A DNA stretch of 64,000 bases, taken from Arthrobacter sp. AZCC_0090 (GTDB lineage Bacteria > Actinomycetota > Actinomycetes > Actinomycetales > Micrococcaceae). The stretch covers positions 1 to 64,000 of the forward strand of contig NZ_JACHEE010000006.1 in NCBI RefSeq assembly GCF_014207375.1. The letters are read 5' to 3'. Both the position numbers and the translations under genes were made by a program. The notes under the pieces are model-generated. The model was not told the DNA's origin and ran no database searches. It was given only the letters and a program-made list of their open reading frames with translations. Below are positions 34,131 to 42,873 of the stretch, one piece after another. Numbering within the stretch: the stretch's first letter is position 1; every line of letters starts with the position of its first letter.

Positions 34131-34688
34131 TTAGACGCGGGCGCCGTCGTCGTTCTCGTCTTTTTCCTGGGGCAGCTTCATGATGAGATACACCACCGAT
34201 GCCAGAAACGCGGTCAAGATCCCCATGACAGCCAAGAGGGGCGCCGAGCGCCAAAACATTGCCGTAAACAGCAGGGCAATCGGGCCGCCCACTGCTCCGA
34301 GCCAAGCGAGCATGGTCAGCGGTTCCGTGCCGGCCAGGCTCGGCGGGTCCTCGGGCACAAACCCGTCCTCGTCCCCGACCTCGTAGTCGCGCGGACCGTT
34401 CGCGCCTTCGCCTTCGCCTTCGCGCGCCTCGCTCTCATCGCGAGCATCCCTCCTGGCCAATCCAAGGGGATCGAAGTCTTGGAAAGAGCGGGACGTGGAC
34501 GTGCCAGGAACCGAGTCCGGCCCTGAACCCGATTCTGTTCCTGGATCCTTGTGGAGCTCTTCCGCCAGCCGCGGTTCATCCAGCGCCGAGGAAGGCATCG
34601 ACTCAAGCCGGGCCACCAGATCCAGCCAGACGGCATCGTCGTCCTTGTTGGCGCTTTGGTCCGGCGAGTCCGGTCCCGGCCTATTCAT
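34131..34688 (-). CDS. Conserved actinobacterial membrane protein, unknown function
   Basis: 185 residues. The first about 120 are acidic and low-complexity (EGEGEGANGPRD), then two hydrophobic segments near 128-146 (LAWLGAVGGPIALLFTAMF) and 150-170 (APLLAVMGILTAFLASVVYLI). The ATG overlaps the esterase stop by 8 bp, so it is the last gene of a three-gene unit with the two esterases. No function can be assigned. Confidence 0.7.
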   Translation of the reverse strand: MNRPGPDSPDQSANKDDDAVWLDLVARLESMPSSALDEPRLAEELHKDPGTESGSGPDSVPGTSTSRSFQDFDPLGLARRDARDESEAREGEGEGANGPRDYEVGDEDGFVPEDPPSLAGTEPLTMLAWLGAVGGPIALLFTAMFWRSAPLLAVMGILTAFLASVVYLIMKLPQEKDENDDGARV

Positions 34689-35496
34689 GGGGTAAGTCCC
34701 GGAGTTCGGCGCCGGACGGGCGGGCAGGGGCGGAACCGTTGATCAATCCAGCCATCGTTTTCCGGATGAACTCGGCCGAGCCGCGGAAGATCTCCAGGGC
34801 ATCGTTGTCCAGGGTGGCCACGTGGTAGCTGTTCTCCAAGGTGCTGAACTCCATCGAAGCGGTGACGCGCTCCCTTAGCTGTTTGATGCTTGCGTCCGAA
34901 ACCACGTGGTCCACGGAGGAGCGGAAGACGCGCACGGGCGCGGAAATCCGGGGGAGAAGACTGATGGTGTCCTTGTACATCTTCTTCAACTCATGGGCGG
35001 CCGCGACTGGAGTCCTCGGGTAGGCCCCCTCGTCCATGCCTGGTTTGAGGATGTCGTTGGCAATGGCCGGGGTGGATCTCAGGACGTACTTGAGGAGGCC
35101 AACCACTGCAGCGCGGGGGTCATCGATCACTAGTCCCGGGTTGACGACGACGGTGCCGGCTACGGGGCGAGTAGCCGCGATCCGGAGAGCTAGAGCCCCG
35201 CCCATCGACAATCCGGCGGCGAAGACGAAGTCGCACTCGGCCTGGAGCTTGAGATACGCCGCATCCACCGCGTGGTGCCACTCTTGCCAGTGCCGTGTTG
35301 CCATGTCCTGCCACGTGGTCCCGTGGCCTGGAAGCAGAGGGAGGCGGACTGCGTAGCCTTCCGCGGCGAGGTACTCGGCCCAGGGGCGCATGCTGTGGGG
35401 ACTGCCAGTGAAGCCGTGGCTCATCACGACGCCGATGCTGGGTCCACTACCGGTGAAGTCGCTGGCGTACGGCGAGGGATCGGGGAGAGTGTTCAT
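34681..35496 (-). CDS. Alpha/beta hydrolase, carboxylesterase/monoacylglycerol lipase type (copy 1)
   Basis: 271 residues. The oxyanion region is HGFTGSPHSMRPWAEYL, the nucleophile elbow GLSMGGAL holds the catalytic Ser, the acid is in SSVDHVVSD, and the His is in NSYHVATLD. This is the Est30/thermostable monoacylglycerol lipase group that cleaves short acyl or lipid esters. It overlaps the second copy (35493-36281) by 4 bp, and the two are clearly paralogues from a tandem duplication. Confidence 0.88.
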   Translation of the reverse strand: MNTLPDPSPYASDFTGSGPSIGVVMSHGFTGSPHSMRPWAEYLAAEGYAVRLPLLPGHGTTWQDMATRHWQEWHHAVDAAYLKLQAECDFVFAAGLSMGGALALRIAATRPVAGTVVVNPGLVIDDPRAAVVGLLKYVLRSTPAIANDILKPGMDEGAYPRTPVAAAHELKKMYKDTISLLPRISAPVRVFRSSVDHVVSDASIKQLRERVTASMEFSTLENSYHVATLDNDALEIFRGSAEFIRKTMAGLINGSAPARPSGAELRDLPHE

Positions 35497-36281
35497 GATG
35501 ACTCCGAGGCTACTCTGTTGGCGGCATGCTGCAGGAAAAAGGTGGTCGATTCCTCAAGTATTGTCGCCGCATCAACGTCGAGAGTGGCCACATGGCCGCT
35601 GTGTGGCAGCGGGATCACACGGAACTCCCGCGAGCCCAGGCGACGGCGGATCATCTCCAGCGAGCTTGGCGGCACGACGGCGTCCTTCAGGGACGCGAAC
35701 ACCAGCGCCGGTGCCGAAACAGCGGGCAAAGATCGATAGCTTGAACGGAAGAGCTTCTTGAGTTCGTGCACGGCTGACAACGGCGTCCGTGAGTAGTCGC
35801 CGTCGTCCGTGGGCGTCGCCGTCGGGTCTTGCTCCTCGATGGGAGCGGTGGAGCGCATGAAGTGCTTGAGGGCGCCAATGTAGCGGACGCGGCGATCATA
35901 AAAGCTCAGCCCCGGGTTGACCACGGCCACACCAGCTACAGGCTGCCGTGAAGCCACCCTGAGCGCCACTGCACCGCCCATGGACAATCCGGCAACATAG
36001 CAAGAGCTTGTACGGGCAGAAAGATCAAGGTAGCTGGCTTCAAAGGCGCCGTACCAATCGTGCCAACTGGTCCGCGAGAGTTCTCGCCAGTCCGTACCGT
36101 GGCCCGGCAGCAGGGGCACCGTCACGGCAAACCCCTGGGCGGCCAAGTGTTCGGCCCACGGCAGGATACTGAGCGGGCTGCCCGTGAAGCCATGGCAAAT
36201 GGCTACCCCGGTGCCGGCGTTTGGACCGTGGCCGGGGTAGTGCAAAGGGCCGATGACGCCCGGAACACTGCTTTCCGTCAT
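35493..36281 (-). CDS. Alpha/beta hydrolase, carboxylesterase type (copy 2)
   Basis: 262 residues, paralogue of the next gene. It has HGFTGSPLSILPWAEHL, the nucleophile GLSMGGAVAL, the acid in SLKDAVVPP and the His in HSGHVATLD. First gene of the minus-strand unit; its ATGA overlap couples it to copy 1. It lies 111 bp from the divergent acyltransferase gene at 36393, suggesting a lipid-ester role; substrate unknown. Confidence 0.88.
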   Translation of the reverse strand: MTESSVPGVIGPLHYPGHGPNAGTGVAICHGFTGSPLSILPWAEHLAAQGFAVTVPLLPGHGTDWRELSRTSWHDWYGAFEASYLDLSARTSSCYVAGLSMGGAVALRVASRQPVAGVAVVNPGLSFYDRRVRYIGALKHFMRSTAPIEEQDPTATPTDDGDYSRTPLSAVHELKKLFRSSYRSLPAVSAPALVFASLKDAVVPPSSLEMIRRRLGSREFRVIPLPHSGHVATLDVDAATILEESTTFFLQHAANRVASESS

Positions 36282-36392
36282 GAGTCCATCGTGTCACTGT
36301 TCGGGACATTTCTCACTGGAGTAGGGTGGCTTCTGAGTGCCGGCCGGGACCCTCCGGACGACTCGCAGACGCCGCCCCGGAGAGGAACCAAA

Positions 36393-37118
36393 GTGTTCTA
36401 TTGGGTCATGAAGCGGATCTTCTTGGGTCCGGTTCTCAAATTGCTGTTCCGCCCCTGGGTCAAGGGCCTCGATAACGTTCCCCACGATGGTGCCGCGATT
36501 CTCGCTTCCAACCATTTGTCCTTTTCCGACTCAATCTTCATGCCGCTGATGGTTCCCCGGCCTGTCATCTTCCTTGCCAAGTCTGAGTACTTCACGGGCA
36601 CGGGGCTCAAAGGCAGGCTCACGGCGATGTTCTTCCGGCTCACGAACCAGTTGCCCATGGACCGTTCGGGCGGGGCCGCATCCGAGCTGTCCTTGCAGGC
36701 AGGCAAGGACGTACTGGCTGGTGGTGGCCTGCTGGGCATTTACCCCGAAGGCACCCGTAGTCCGGATGCCAAGCTGTACCGGGGCAAAGTGGGAGTGGCC
36801 AAACTTGCCCTCCAAACCCGGGTCCGCGTTGTTCCCGTTGCCATGATCGGTACCGAAAAGGTCCAGCCCATCGGCAAGCGTTTGCCCAACATCCGCCGCA
36901 TCGGGATCATTTTCGGCCAGCCACTGGACTTCAGCCAGTACTACGGCCAAGAGGAAGACCGCACCGTTCAACGCGCCGTGACCGATGAAATCATGTACGA
37001 ACTCATGCGGCTCTCGGGACAGGAATACGTGGACGAATACGCCGCCGTCGTCAAGCAGAGACTGGCCGGGCAGCTTCCAGACCCGGAGAGCGGTAGCGAA
37101 TCATCTGGAAAAGTGTGA
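36393..37118 (+). CDS. 1-acyl-glycerol-3-phosphate acyltransferase (PlsC-like)
   Basis: 241 residues from the GTG at 36393 (the open frame to 36060 lies opposite the esterase gene). Motifs: ILASNHLSFSDSIFMPL (HX4D), FRLTNQLPMDRSGG and GIYPEGTRSPDAKLYRGKVG. It makes phosphatidic acid at the membrane. It corresponds to the Rv2182c position, near aroG and pknL. Second PlsC paralogue in this window. Confidence 0.92.
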   Translation: MFYWVMKRIFLGPVLKLLFRPWVKGLDNVPHDGAAILASNHLSFSDSIFMPLMVPRPVIFLAKSEYFTGTGLKGRLTAMFFRLTNQLPMDRSGGAASELSLQAGKDVLAGGGLLGIYPEGTRSPDAKLYRGKVGVAKLALQTRVRVVPVAMIGTEKVQPIGKRLPNIRRIGIIFGQPLDFSQYYGQEEDRTVQRAVTDEIMYELMRLSGQEYVDEYAAVVKQRLAGQLPDPESGSESSGKV

Positions 37119-37184
37119 CGGCCGGCGAATAACGGTTACGGAAGCCGTGCCCCGAACAACGGGCAAGGCAACTAGTCTTGGAGA

Positions 37185-38600
37185 GTGACTGAGCTATCCG
37201 CGAAACCCGCACCGCCCGTGACCAGCCCGCTGGGCAGCCATTTGACCAGCACCGCGCAAAGTGGCGCGGCGAACTATCCCGGCTTGGACGACTGGCGGCA
37301 GCTGCCGATCTCGCAGCAACCCACCTGGTCCGACAGGGGCGTCTTCGACGCTTCCGTCAAAGAACTCTCCGTGCTTCCACCGCTGGTTTTCGCCGGCGAA
37401 GTGGACGTGCTGCGTGAGCGCTTGGCCGCTGCAGCCCAGGGCAAGGCTTTCCTGCTTCAAGGCGGCGACTGCGCCGAGACTTTCGAGGACGCCACAGCTG
37501 ACAAGATCAGCGCCCGCGTCCGCACCATCCTGCAGATGGCCGTTGTCCTCACCTATGGTGCGGCTATGCCCGTCATCAAAATGGGTCGCATGGCTGGCCA
37601 ATTCGCCAAGCCGCGATCGTCGAACGAGGAAACCCGCGACGGCGTGACGTTGCCGGCGTACCGTGGCGACATCGTCAATGGCTACGACTTCACCCCGGAG
37701 TCCCGCGCCCACGACGCCAGCCGCATGCTGAAGGCCTACCACACCTCGGCTTCCACGCTGAACCTCATCCGCGCCTTCACGCAAGGCGGCTTTGCGGATC
37801 TTCGCCTGGTGCACCTCTGGAACAAGGGCTTCACTGAGAACCCTGCCCACGCCCGCTACGAGTCCTTGGCCAGGGATATCGATCGCGCCATCAAGTTCAT
37901 GGATTCCTGTGGCGCCGACTTCGAAGCCCTCAAGCGCGTGGAGTTCTTCGCGAGCCACGAGGCTTTGCTCTTGGACTACGAGCGCGCCCTCACGCGCATC
38001 GATTCCCGCACCGGGCTTCCGTACGATACCTCCGGGCACTTCCTCTGGATCGGCGAGCGTACGCGTGAGCTCGATCATGCGCACGTGGACTTCTTGTCCC
38101 GCGTCCGCAATCCCATCGGCGTCAAGCTAGGTCCCGGAACCACTGGGGACGACGCGCTGCGGCTTATCGACAAGCTGGATCCAAACCGGGAGCCGGGCCG
38201 CCTCACCTTCATCACCCGGATGGGTTCCAAGAACGTCCGCGAGAAGCTGCCCGCCGTCGTCGAGAAGGTCACAGCCTCCGGCGCCCAGGTTCTCTGGGTC
38301 ACGGACCCCATGCACGGGAACACGGTCACCTCGCCCAACGGGTACAAGACCCGTAACTTCGACGACGTCGTGGACGAAGTCCGCGGGTTCTTCGAGGTTC
38401 ACCATGCCCTGGGCACAGTACCGGGTGGTTTGCACATGGAAATGACCGGCGACGATGTCGCGGAGTGCCTTGGCGGTGCCGATCCCATTGACCAGGACGC
38501 TTTCCTGGACCGCTATGAATCCGTGTGCGATCCCCGCCTGAACCACATGCAGTCCCTTGAGATGGCATTCCTCGTAGCCGGGGCGCTCACAAAGCGATAG
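37185..38600 (+). CDS. 3-deoxy-7-phosphoheptulonate (DAHP) synthase, class II
   Basis: 471 residues from a GTG at 37185, the plant/mycobacterial AroF-II size. Signatures include PPLVFAGEVDVLRERLAAAAQGKAFLLQGGDCAETF, the metal and substrate region RMAGQFAKPRS and VTDPMHGNT, and the C-terminal GGLHMEMTGDDVAECLGG. First step of the shikimate pathway, condensing PEP with erythrose-4-phosphate; class II enzymes are often inhibited by Phe/Tyr/Trp in combination. Equivalent of Rv2178c, next to pknL. Confidence 0.96.
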   Translation: MTELSAKPAPPVTSPLGSHLTSTAQSGAANYPGLDDWRQLPISQQPTWSDRGVFDASVKELSVLPPLVFAGEVDVLRERLAAAAQGKAFLLQGGDCAETFEDATADKISARVRTILQMAVVLTYGAAMPVIKMGRMAGQFAKPRSSNEETRDGVTLPAYRGDIVNGYDFTPESRAHDASRMLKAYHTSASTLNLIRAFTQGGFADLRLVHLWNKGFTENPAHARYESLARDIDRAIKFMDSCGADFEALKRVEFFASHEALLLDYERALTRIDSRTGLPYDTSGHFLWIGERTRELDHAHVDFLSRVRNPIGVKLGPGTTGDDALRLIDKLDPNREPGRLTFITRMGSKNVREKLPAVVEKVTASGAQVLWVTDPMHGNTVTSPNGYKTRNFDDVVDEVRGFFEVHHALGTVPGGLHMEMTGDDVAECLGGADPIDQDAFLDRYESVCDPRLNHMQSLEMAFLVAGALTKR

Positions 38601-38634
38601 ATCAGCCCTCCAGCGAACGGACGGCGAATAAGAC

Positions 38635-38676
38635 ACAAGAGGGGCGATCCGGAACATTCCGGACCGCCCCTCTTGT
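38635..38676. terminator. Terminator between convergent DAHP synthase and kinase genes
   Basis: A 12-bp perfect stem (38635-38646 with 38665-38676), with an inner TCCGGAA/TTCCGGA hairpin, followed by TTTG. Confidence 0.85.
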
Positions 38677-38686
38677 TTTGTGCGGC

Positions 38687-40759
38687 CTACACCACGGTCA
38701 AGGTGATGACGGAGCCCTCCGGGGCATCGCTGTCCACGGGGTTCTGGTCACGGACAGTGCCGAAGAAGCCACCCAGGATGTTGTTGATCTTGACGTCGAA
38801 TCCGAACTGCTCCAAGGCTTTGCGGGCAGCGTCCGCCTGCTTGCCGATGAAGTTGGGAACGTGCACCATTTTCGGCCCCTTGGACAGGGTCAACGTGACG
38901 GAGTCGCCGCGGATCAAGGTGCCACTCGCAGGGGTCTGGCTGACAACGGCCCCAGCAGGAACTTTCTTGTCATTGATAGGTTCAGGCGCAATTTTCGCCA
39001 CCAATCCGGCGTCGCTGATCGCTTTGACCGCAGCTTGCTGGGTCATGCCGCGGACATCGGGTACGGGCAGGGGCTGCGGTCCCTTGGAAACCACCAATGC
39101 CACCGGGGTGCCGTGGCGGACTGTAGTGTCCTGGGCCGGGGACTGCGAGATCACCGAGCCTGAAGGTACTTTGTCGTCATACTGCTCAGTCACCTTGCCG
39201 AGCGCCATCCCGGCCGTGCCGAGGGCATTCTTGGCCTGGTCCAGTGTCAGGCCAGCCATCGCGGGGAGCGGAAACAACTGTGGACCCTTCGAAACGAAGA
39301 GCGACACGGCTTGGAACTTCCGGACCACCTGGCCAGACGCGGGTTCCGTTCCAACCGCCAACCCTGCCGAGACTTCGTCGTCGAACACGTCTTTCGGCTC
39401 AGATTGGAAGCCAGCGGTTCTCAGCAGTTGCTGGGCCTCAGCAACCGTCTTGTTCCTGGTGTCCGGAATGGTTCCGGGCGAGCCGGGCCCCATGCCGAAG
39501 AACCAGCCGGCGGCCGTGGCGAGGATTGCCAGGACAATCACGACAACTGTCCAGATCACCGCCCGGCGGCGCGGATTGCCTTCCCGCAAAGAGCGCGAAG
39601 GCGTGGCCGCCGCACGGGCGCGGTCCTTTTCTTCCTGGCGCGCCATTCTTTTGATGTCGCGCTTACTCGCCGGGACAGTCCTCTCCGAGGGCAATATGGC
39701 TTGACCCGTCGCGCCGGGGGAGGAGCCCGACGGCGGCAGCACAGTGGTCGGATTGCGTTGGCTTGAGATAATCTCCGTCGGGCGGCCGATCCTTTCCAAC
39801 GTTTCGGTGCGCTCGGCGTGGAAAGGGGTGACCACTGCTGTTGCCCCGGCCTCTTGTCCGCTTTCCGCCGCTGCGGCACGCGCCTTCGCGGCCGGTGGGC
39901 TGATGTCCAGTTGCGCGTCGCTCAGGGTTGTCCGGATATGCCGCAGTTCCGACAAGAGCGCAGAACCGTCCACAGGACGCTCTTCAGGTTCCTTTGCCGT
40001 GCACCATTGGACGAGTTCGTCGACGTCCGCGGAGAGTCCGGGAACAGCGAGCGACGGCGGCACGACCCTCGCGTTGACGTGCTGGTAAGCAACCTGGATG
40101 GGGACGTCGCCGGAATAGGGTTGCTCGCCGGTAAGCATCTCGTAAAGCATGATGCCGACAGAATAGATGTCGCTCCGCGCGTCGGCGGGCTTGCCTAGGA
40201 CCAGTTCGGGAGCCAAATAGGCAACCGTGCCGATCAGGGCGCCAGTGCTCGTGGTCGCCGTCACCGCCCGGGCCAAGCCGAAATCGCCTACCTTGATGCG
40301 GCCGTCGTCGGCGATCAGCACGTTCTCCGGCTTGACGTCGCGGTGTATCAGCCCCGCTGCGTGGGCGGCAGCGAGTCCTTCGATGACGGGGTCTATCAGT
40401 GCAAAGGCCAATCGGGGCGGAAGCGCAGTCTTTTCGTTGAGGACATCGCGGAGTGTGTGCCCCTTGATGTACTCCATGACGATGTATGCAATGTGGCCGT
40501 CCTGTCCCTGGTCGAGAACTCCGACGACATGCGGGTGGGACAGGCTGGCGGCCGCCCGTGCCTCGCGCTGAAGGCGGTCAAGGAAGTTTTGGTCGTTGGC
40601 CAGATGCGGGTGCAGCACTTTGAGCGCCACGTCGCGGTCGAGTCGCTCGTCCGTGGCAAGGTAGACGGTGGACATGCCGCCGCCTGCGAGGCGCGATCGG
40701 ACGAAGTAGCGCCCGTCCACTAGGGATCCAAGGAGATGGTCCGAAACTTGTTCCTGCAC
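38687..40759 (-). CDS. pknL: Ser/Thr protein kinase with four PASTA domains (PknL type)
   Basis: 690 residues from a GTG at 40759. The kinase domain (about 10-275) has the Gly loop AGGGMSTVYLA, VALKVL, the catalytic LIHRDVKPEN, VGDFGLA and VAYLAPELV. A cytoplasmic linker precedes one membrane helix (about 402-422, VIWTVVVIVLAILATAAGWFF). Outside are four PASTA repeats, each ending in a VSKGP/LSKGP-like motif, that bind peptidoglycan precursors. The location next to the Rv2175c-like gene and DAHP synthase identifies the PknL locus. It probably phosphorylates GarA/OdhI and division proteins; targets are inferred. Confidence 0.9.
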   Translation of the reverse strand: MQEQVSDHLLGSLVDGRYFVRSRLAGGGMSTVYLATDERLDRDVALKVLHPHLANDQNFLDRLQREARAAASLSHPHVVGVLDQGQDGHIAYIVMEYIKGHTLRDVLNEKTALPPRLAFALIDPVIEGLAAAHAAGLIHRDVKPENVLIADDGRIKVGDFGLARAVTATTSTGALIGTVAYLAPELVLGKPADARSDIYSVGIMLYEMLTGEQPYSGDVPIQVAYQHVNARVVPPSLAVPGLSADVDELVQWCTAKEPEERPVDGSALLSELRHIRTTLSDAQLDISPPAAKARAAAAESGQEAGATAVVTPFHAERTETLERIGRPTEIISSQRNPTTVLPPSGSSPGATGQAILPSERTVPASKRDIKRMARQEEKDRARAAATPSRSLREGNPRRRAVIWTVVVIVLAILATAAGWFFGMGPGSPGTIPDTRNKTVAEAQQLLRTAGFQSEPKDVFDDEVSAGLAVGTEPASGQVVRKFQAVSLFVSKGPQLFPLPAMAGLTLDQAKNALGTAGMALGKVTEQYDDKVPSGSVISQSPAQDTTVRHGTPVALVVSKGPQPLPVPDVRGMTQQAAVKAISDAGLVAKIAPEPINDKKVPAGAVVSQTPASGTLIRGDSVTLTLSKGPKMVHVPNFIGKQADAARKALEQFGFDVKINNILGGFFGTVRDQNPVDSDAPEGSVITLTVV

Positions 40760-40780
40760 CCTACGATCCTAGTTGAGCAA

Positions 40781-40821
40781 AAACACGGGCCCGAATCGGC
40801 ATGCGATCCGGGCCCGTGTTT
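40781..40821 (-). terminator. Terminator of the LysM/SLT gene
   Basis: A 13-bp stem (40781-40793 with 40809-40821). Read on the minus strand it ends in GTGTTTTTGC, giving a real T-run. It lies between the SLT gene and the kinase start. Confidence 0.9.
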
Positions 40822-40831
40822 GCGGTGTGGT

Positions 40832-42184
40832 TCAGCTGAAGTTCTTCTTGTGAGCCAGGATTGCGGCGACGTAGGCCTTGGTGTCGTCGTACATGCCGTA
40901 CTTGCTCACTGAGTACTGGCCCTGGTAGTAACCTGCGATGGCCGTGTTGACGTCCTTGCTCGTGTTCACCAGCGCCCGAATGATCGCGACGCCGGCGGTG
41001 ACGTTGTCGTACGGGTCAAGAAGGTTGAGCTTGCGTCCTACCAGCTGGGAAGCCCATTCGCCGGAGGAGGGAATAACCTGCATGGTGCCGATGGCGTTGG
41101 CGGGTGAAACCGCACGCTGGTTGAAGCCGGATTCCTGGAAGGCGAAGGCCAAAGCCAGGGAGGGGTCCACGCCCATGCGGCGTGCCGTGTCGGCTACGAT
41201 CCCCTTCATCTGGGTGGTGCTGGGAACCGGAGAAGCATTGAGCAGCGCCTTGTTCGCGTTGGCTGAACTGACGACGGCCGGCGGATAGGTGTAGCCCAGG
41301 AAAGTGCTCGGAACCAGAGGGGTGGTGACGGGAGACGGCGCGGCAGGAGCGCCGGGAATGGCAAGCTTCTGGCCCGGGTAAATGATGGTGCTCATGGACA
41401 GCTTGTTGGCCGAGAGCAGCGAGGAAAGGGAGACTCTGAGTCGGGACGCGATGCCGCCCAAAGTGTCACCGGACTTGATCGTGTAAGAGCCGGTGTTGGC
41501 AACTGCCGGCGCAGCTGGTGCGGGGGCAGGTGCCGGCGCCGCAGGAACTGGTGCATTCGTTCCGGGACCGACCTTGAGTTTCTGTCCCGGGTAGATGATG
41601 GACCGGCCGTTGAGACCGTTCCAGCTGAAGACGTCTGACAGGGCCACGCCGTTGCGGGCGGCAATGCCGCCCAAGGTATCGCCGGGCTTGACGGTGTAAG
41701 TCGCCGACGAAGACGACGACGGACTGGGTGCGGGGCTTGGTGCGGCTGGTGCAGGAGTTGGTGCAGCAGTCCCGGAACCGGACAGCTTGATCTGCTGTCC
41801 CGGGTAGATGATGGTGTTGGCCGAGAGCTTGTTGAGCTGCAGCACCGTGTTGGTGTTCAGCCCGTAGCGGGCCGCGATGCCGCTGATGGTATCGCCGCGG
41901 ACGATCGTGTACGTGGCCGGGACCGCCGGTGCCATGGGCTGCATGGCAGCCGGGATGGTGGCGGCAACCGCGGATGCCGGAATGACATTCGCCGCCACAA
42001 CCGAAGCCTGGGCCTGCATGGCCGCGGCCAGAGTGGCCGGGATCCTCTGAGTCTGCACCGCCGGTATCGCAGTTGCCGGTTGGGCGAGGGCGAGCGAAGA
42101 GAGCATGACGGCGGGCAGGGCCGCTGTGGTGGCCGCAAATATGGGCGTGCTCGTTGTCTTCTTGGGCGAGCGGGGCGTCGTCAT
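40832..42184 (-). CDS. Secreted LysM protein with lytic transglycosylase-like domain
   Basis: 450 residues from the ATG at 42184 (preceded by GAGGATTGCTCCC); an ATG at 42199 is an alternative. A signal peptide (about 1-40) precedes three LysM repeats (YTIVRGDTISGIAARYG, YTVKPGDTLGGIAARNG, YTIKSGDTLGGIASRLR), joined by Ala/Pro/Ser linkers, that bind N-acetylglucosamine glycans. The C-terminal domain (about 310-450) has the SLT core ALAFAFQESGFNQRAVSPANAIGTMQVIP, with the catalytic Glu in FQESGF. Likely a cell-wall remodelling muralytic enzyme beside the PASTA kinase. Confidence 0.92.
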   Translation of the reverse strand: MTTPRSPKKTTSTPIFAATTAALPAVMLSSLALAQPATAIPAVQTQRIPATLAAAMQAQASVVAANVIPASAVAATIPAAMQPMAPAVPATYTIVRGDTISGIAARYGLNTNTVLQLNKLSANTIIYPGQQIKLSGSGTAAPTPAPAAPSPAPSPSSSSSATYTVKPGDTLGGIAARNGVALSDVFSWNGLNGRSIIYPGQKLKVGPGTNAPVPAAPAPAPAPAAPAVANTGSYTIKSGDTLGGIASRLRVSLSSLLSANKLSMSTIIYPGQKLAIPGAPAAPSPVTTPLVPSTFLGYTYPPAVVSSANANKALLNASPVPSTTQMKGIVADTARRMGVDPSLALAFAFQESGFNQRAVSPANAIGTMQVIPSSGEWASQLVGRKLNLLDPYDNVTAGVAIIRALVNTSKDVNTAIAGYYQGQYSVSKYGMYDDTKAYVAAILAHKKNFS

Positions 42185-42280
42185 GGGAGCAATCCTCATC
42201 TCAGCAGCGGAGATTTTGCGAATCCCGCTGCTGCCAGTGATACCAGTGTTACTAAAGTGAGTAGTGATGCAAATGTGATC

Positions 42281-42299
42281 AATGTGAATCTCTCACATT
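42281..42299. promoter_or_regulatory. CRP-like palindrome upstream of the LysM/SLT gene
   Basis: AATGTGAATCTCTCACATT has perfect 7-bp arms around 5 bp. It resembles CRP/GlxR sites but has one base fewer between half-sites, so a different regulator is possible. It lies 97 bp before the LysM start. Confidence 0.4.
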
Positions 42300-42419
42300 T
42301 TTCGATTCCGCACAAGAAATCGCAGGCTATTCGATTCTTGGGCAATTCAGGACCACAAATCCTGTCCGTGCCGCCGGGCTGGCTAGGCGCAAAGTGCACG
42401 GGCGTGGCAATCTTGATCC

Positions 42420-42773
42420 GTGAGTAATGTAGAAAGCCTCGTTTCCGATTGGCTGCCGCTGCCCGATGTCGCAGAGCTGCTGAACGTTTCAATCACCAAA
42501 GTCCACGGTCTTCTGGATGAGCGCGCAGTTGTGGCTGTGAGGGTGGGCGAACGGAACATCCGTTCGATTCCCGCCCTCTTCATCCAGGACGGTCATGTGG
42601 TGGACAGCCTGAAGGGCACCATTGCAGTGCTTGGCGATGCCGGGTACACGGATGAGGAGCTCATCGCATGGCTCTTCACTCCGGACGAGTCCCTGCGTGG
42701 CCGCCCTGTCGACGCGCTGCGCGAAGGACGCAAGACTGAAATTCGCCGCCGGGCACAATCGCTGGCCTGGTAA
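42420..42773 (+). CDS. Rv2175c-family DNA-binding protein (PknL substrate type)
   Basis: 117 residues from a GTG at 42420. A helix-turn-helix with LPDVAELLNVSITKVHGLLDERAVVAVRVG is followed by the C-terminal Rv2175c domain (TDEELIAWLFTPDESLRGRPVDALREGRKTEIRRRAQSLAW). In M. tuberculosis the orthologue binds DNA and is phosphorylated by PknL, encoded next door; here the kinase gene is two genes away. No obvious ribosome site is seen. Confidence 0.9.
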   Translation: MSNVESLVSDWLPLPDVAELLNVSITKVHGLLDERAVVAVRVGERNIRSIPALFIQDGHVVDSLKGTIAVLGDAGYTDEELIAWLFTPDESLRGRPVDALREGRKTEIRRRAQSLAW

Positions 42774-42786
42774 GGGACCCGCCTTT

Positions 42787-42828
42787 AATGCAGTGGTGGT
42801 GGCAGGAAACTGCCACCACCACTGCATT
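42787..42828. terminator. Strong bidirectional terminator
   Basis: A perfect 19-bp stem (42787-42805 with 42810-42828) closed by a GAAA tetraloop, between the convergent Rv2175c-like and polyprenyl synthase genes. Confidence 0.92.
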
Positions 42829-42873
42829 AGGCCGTATATTCAGCCTGCTTTTCGCTTGGATTTAAGCAAGAGT

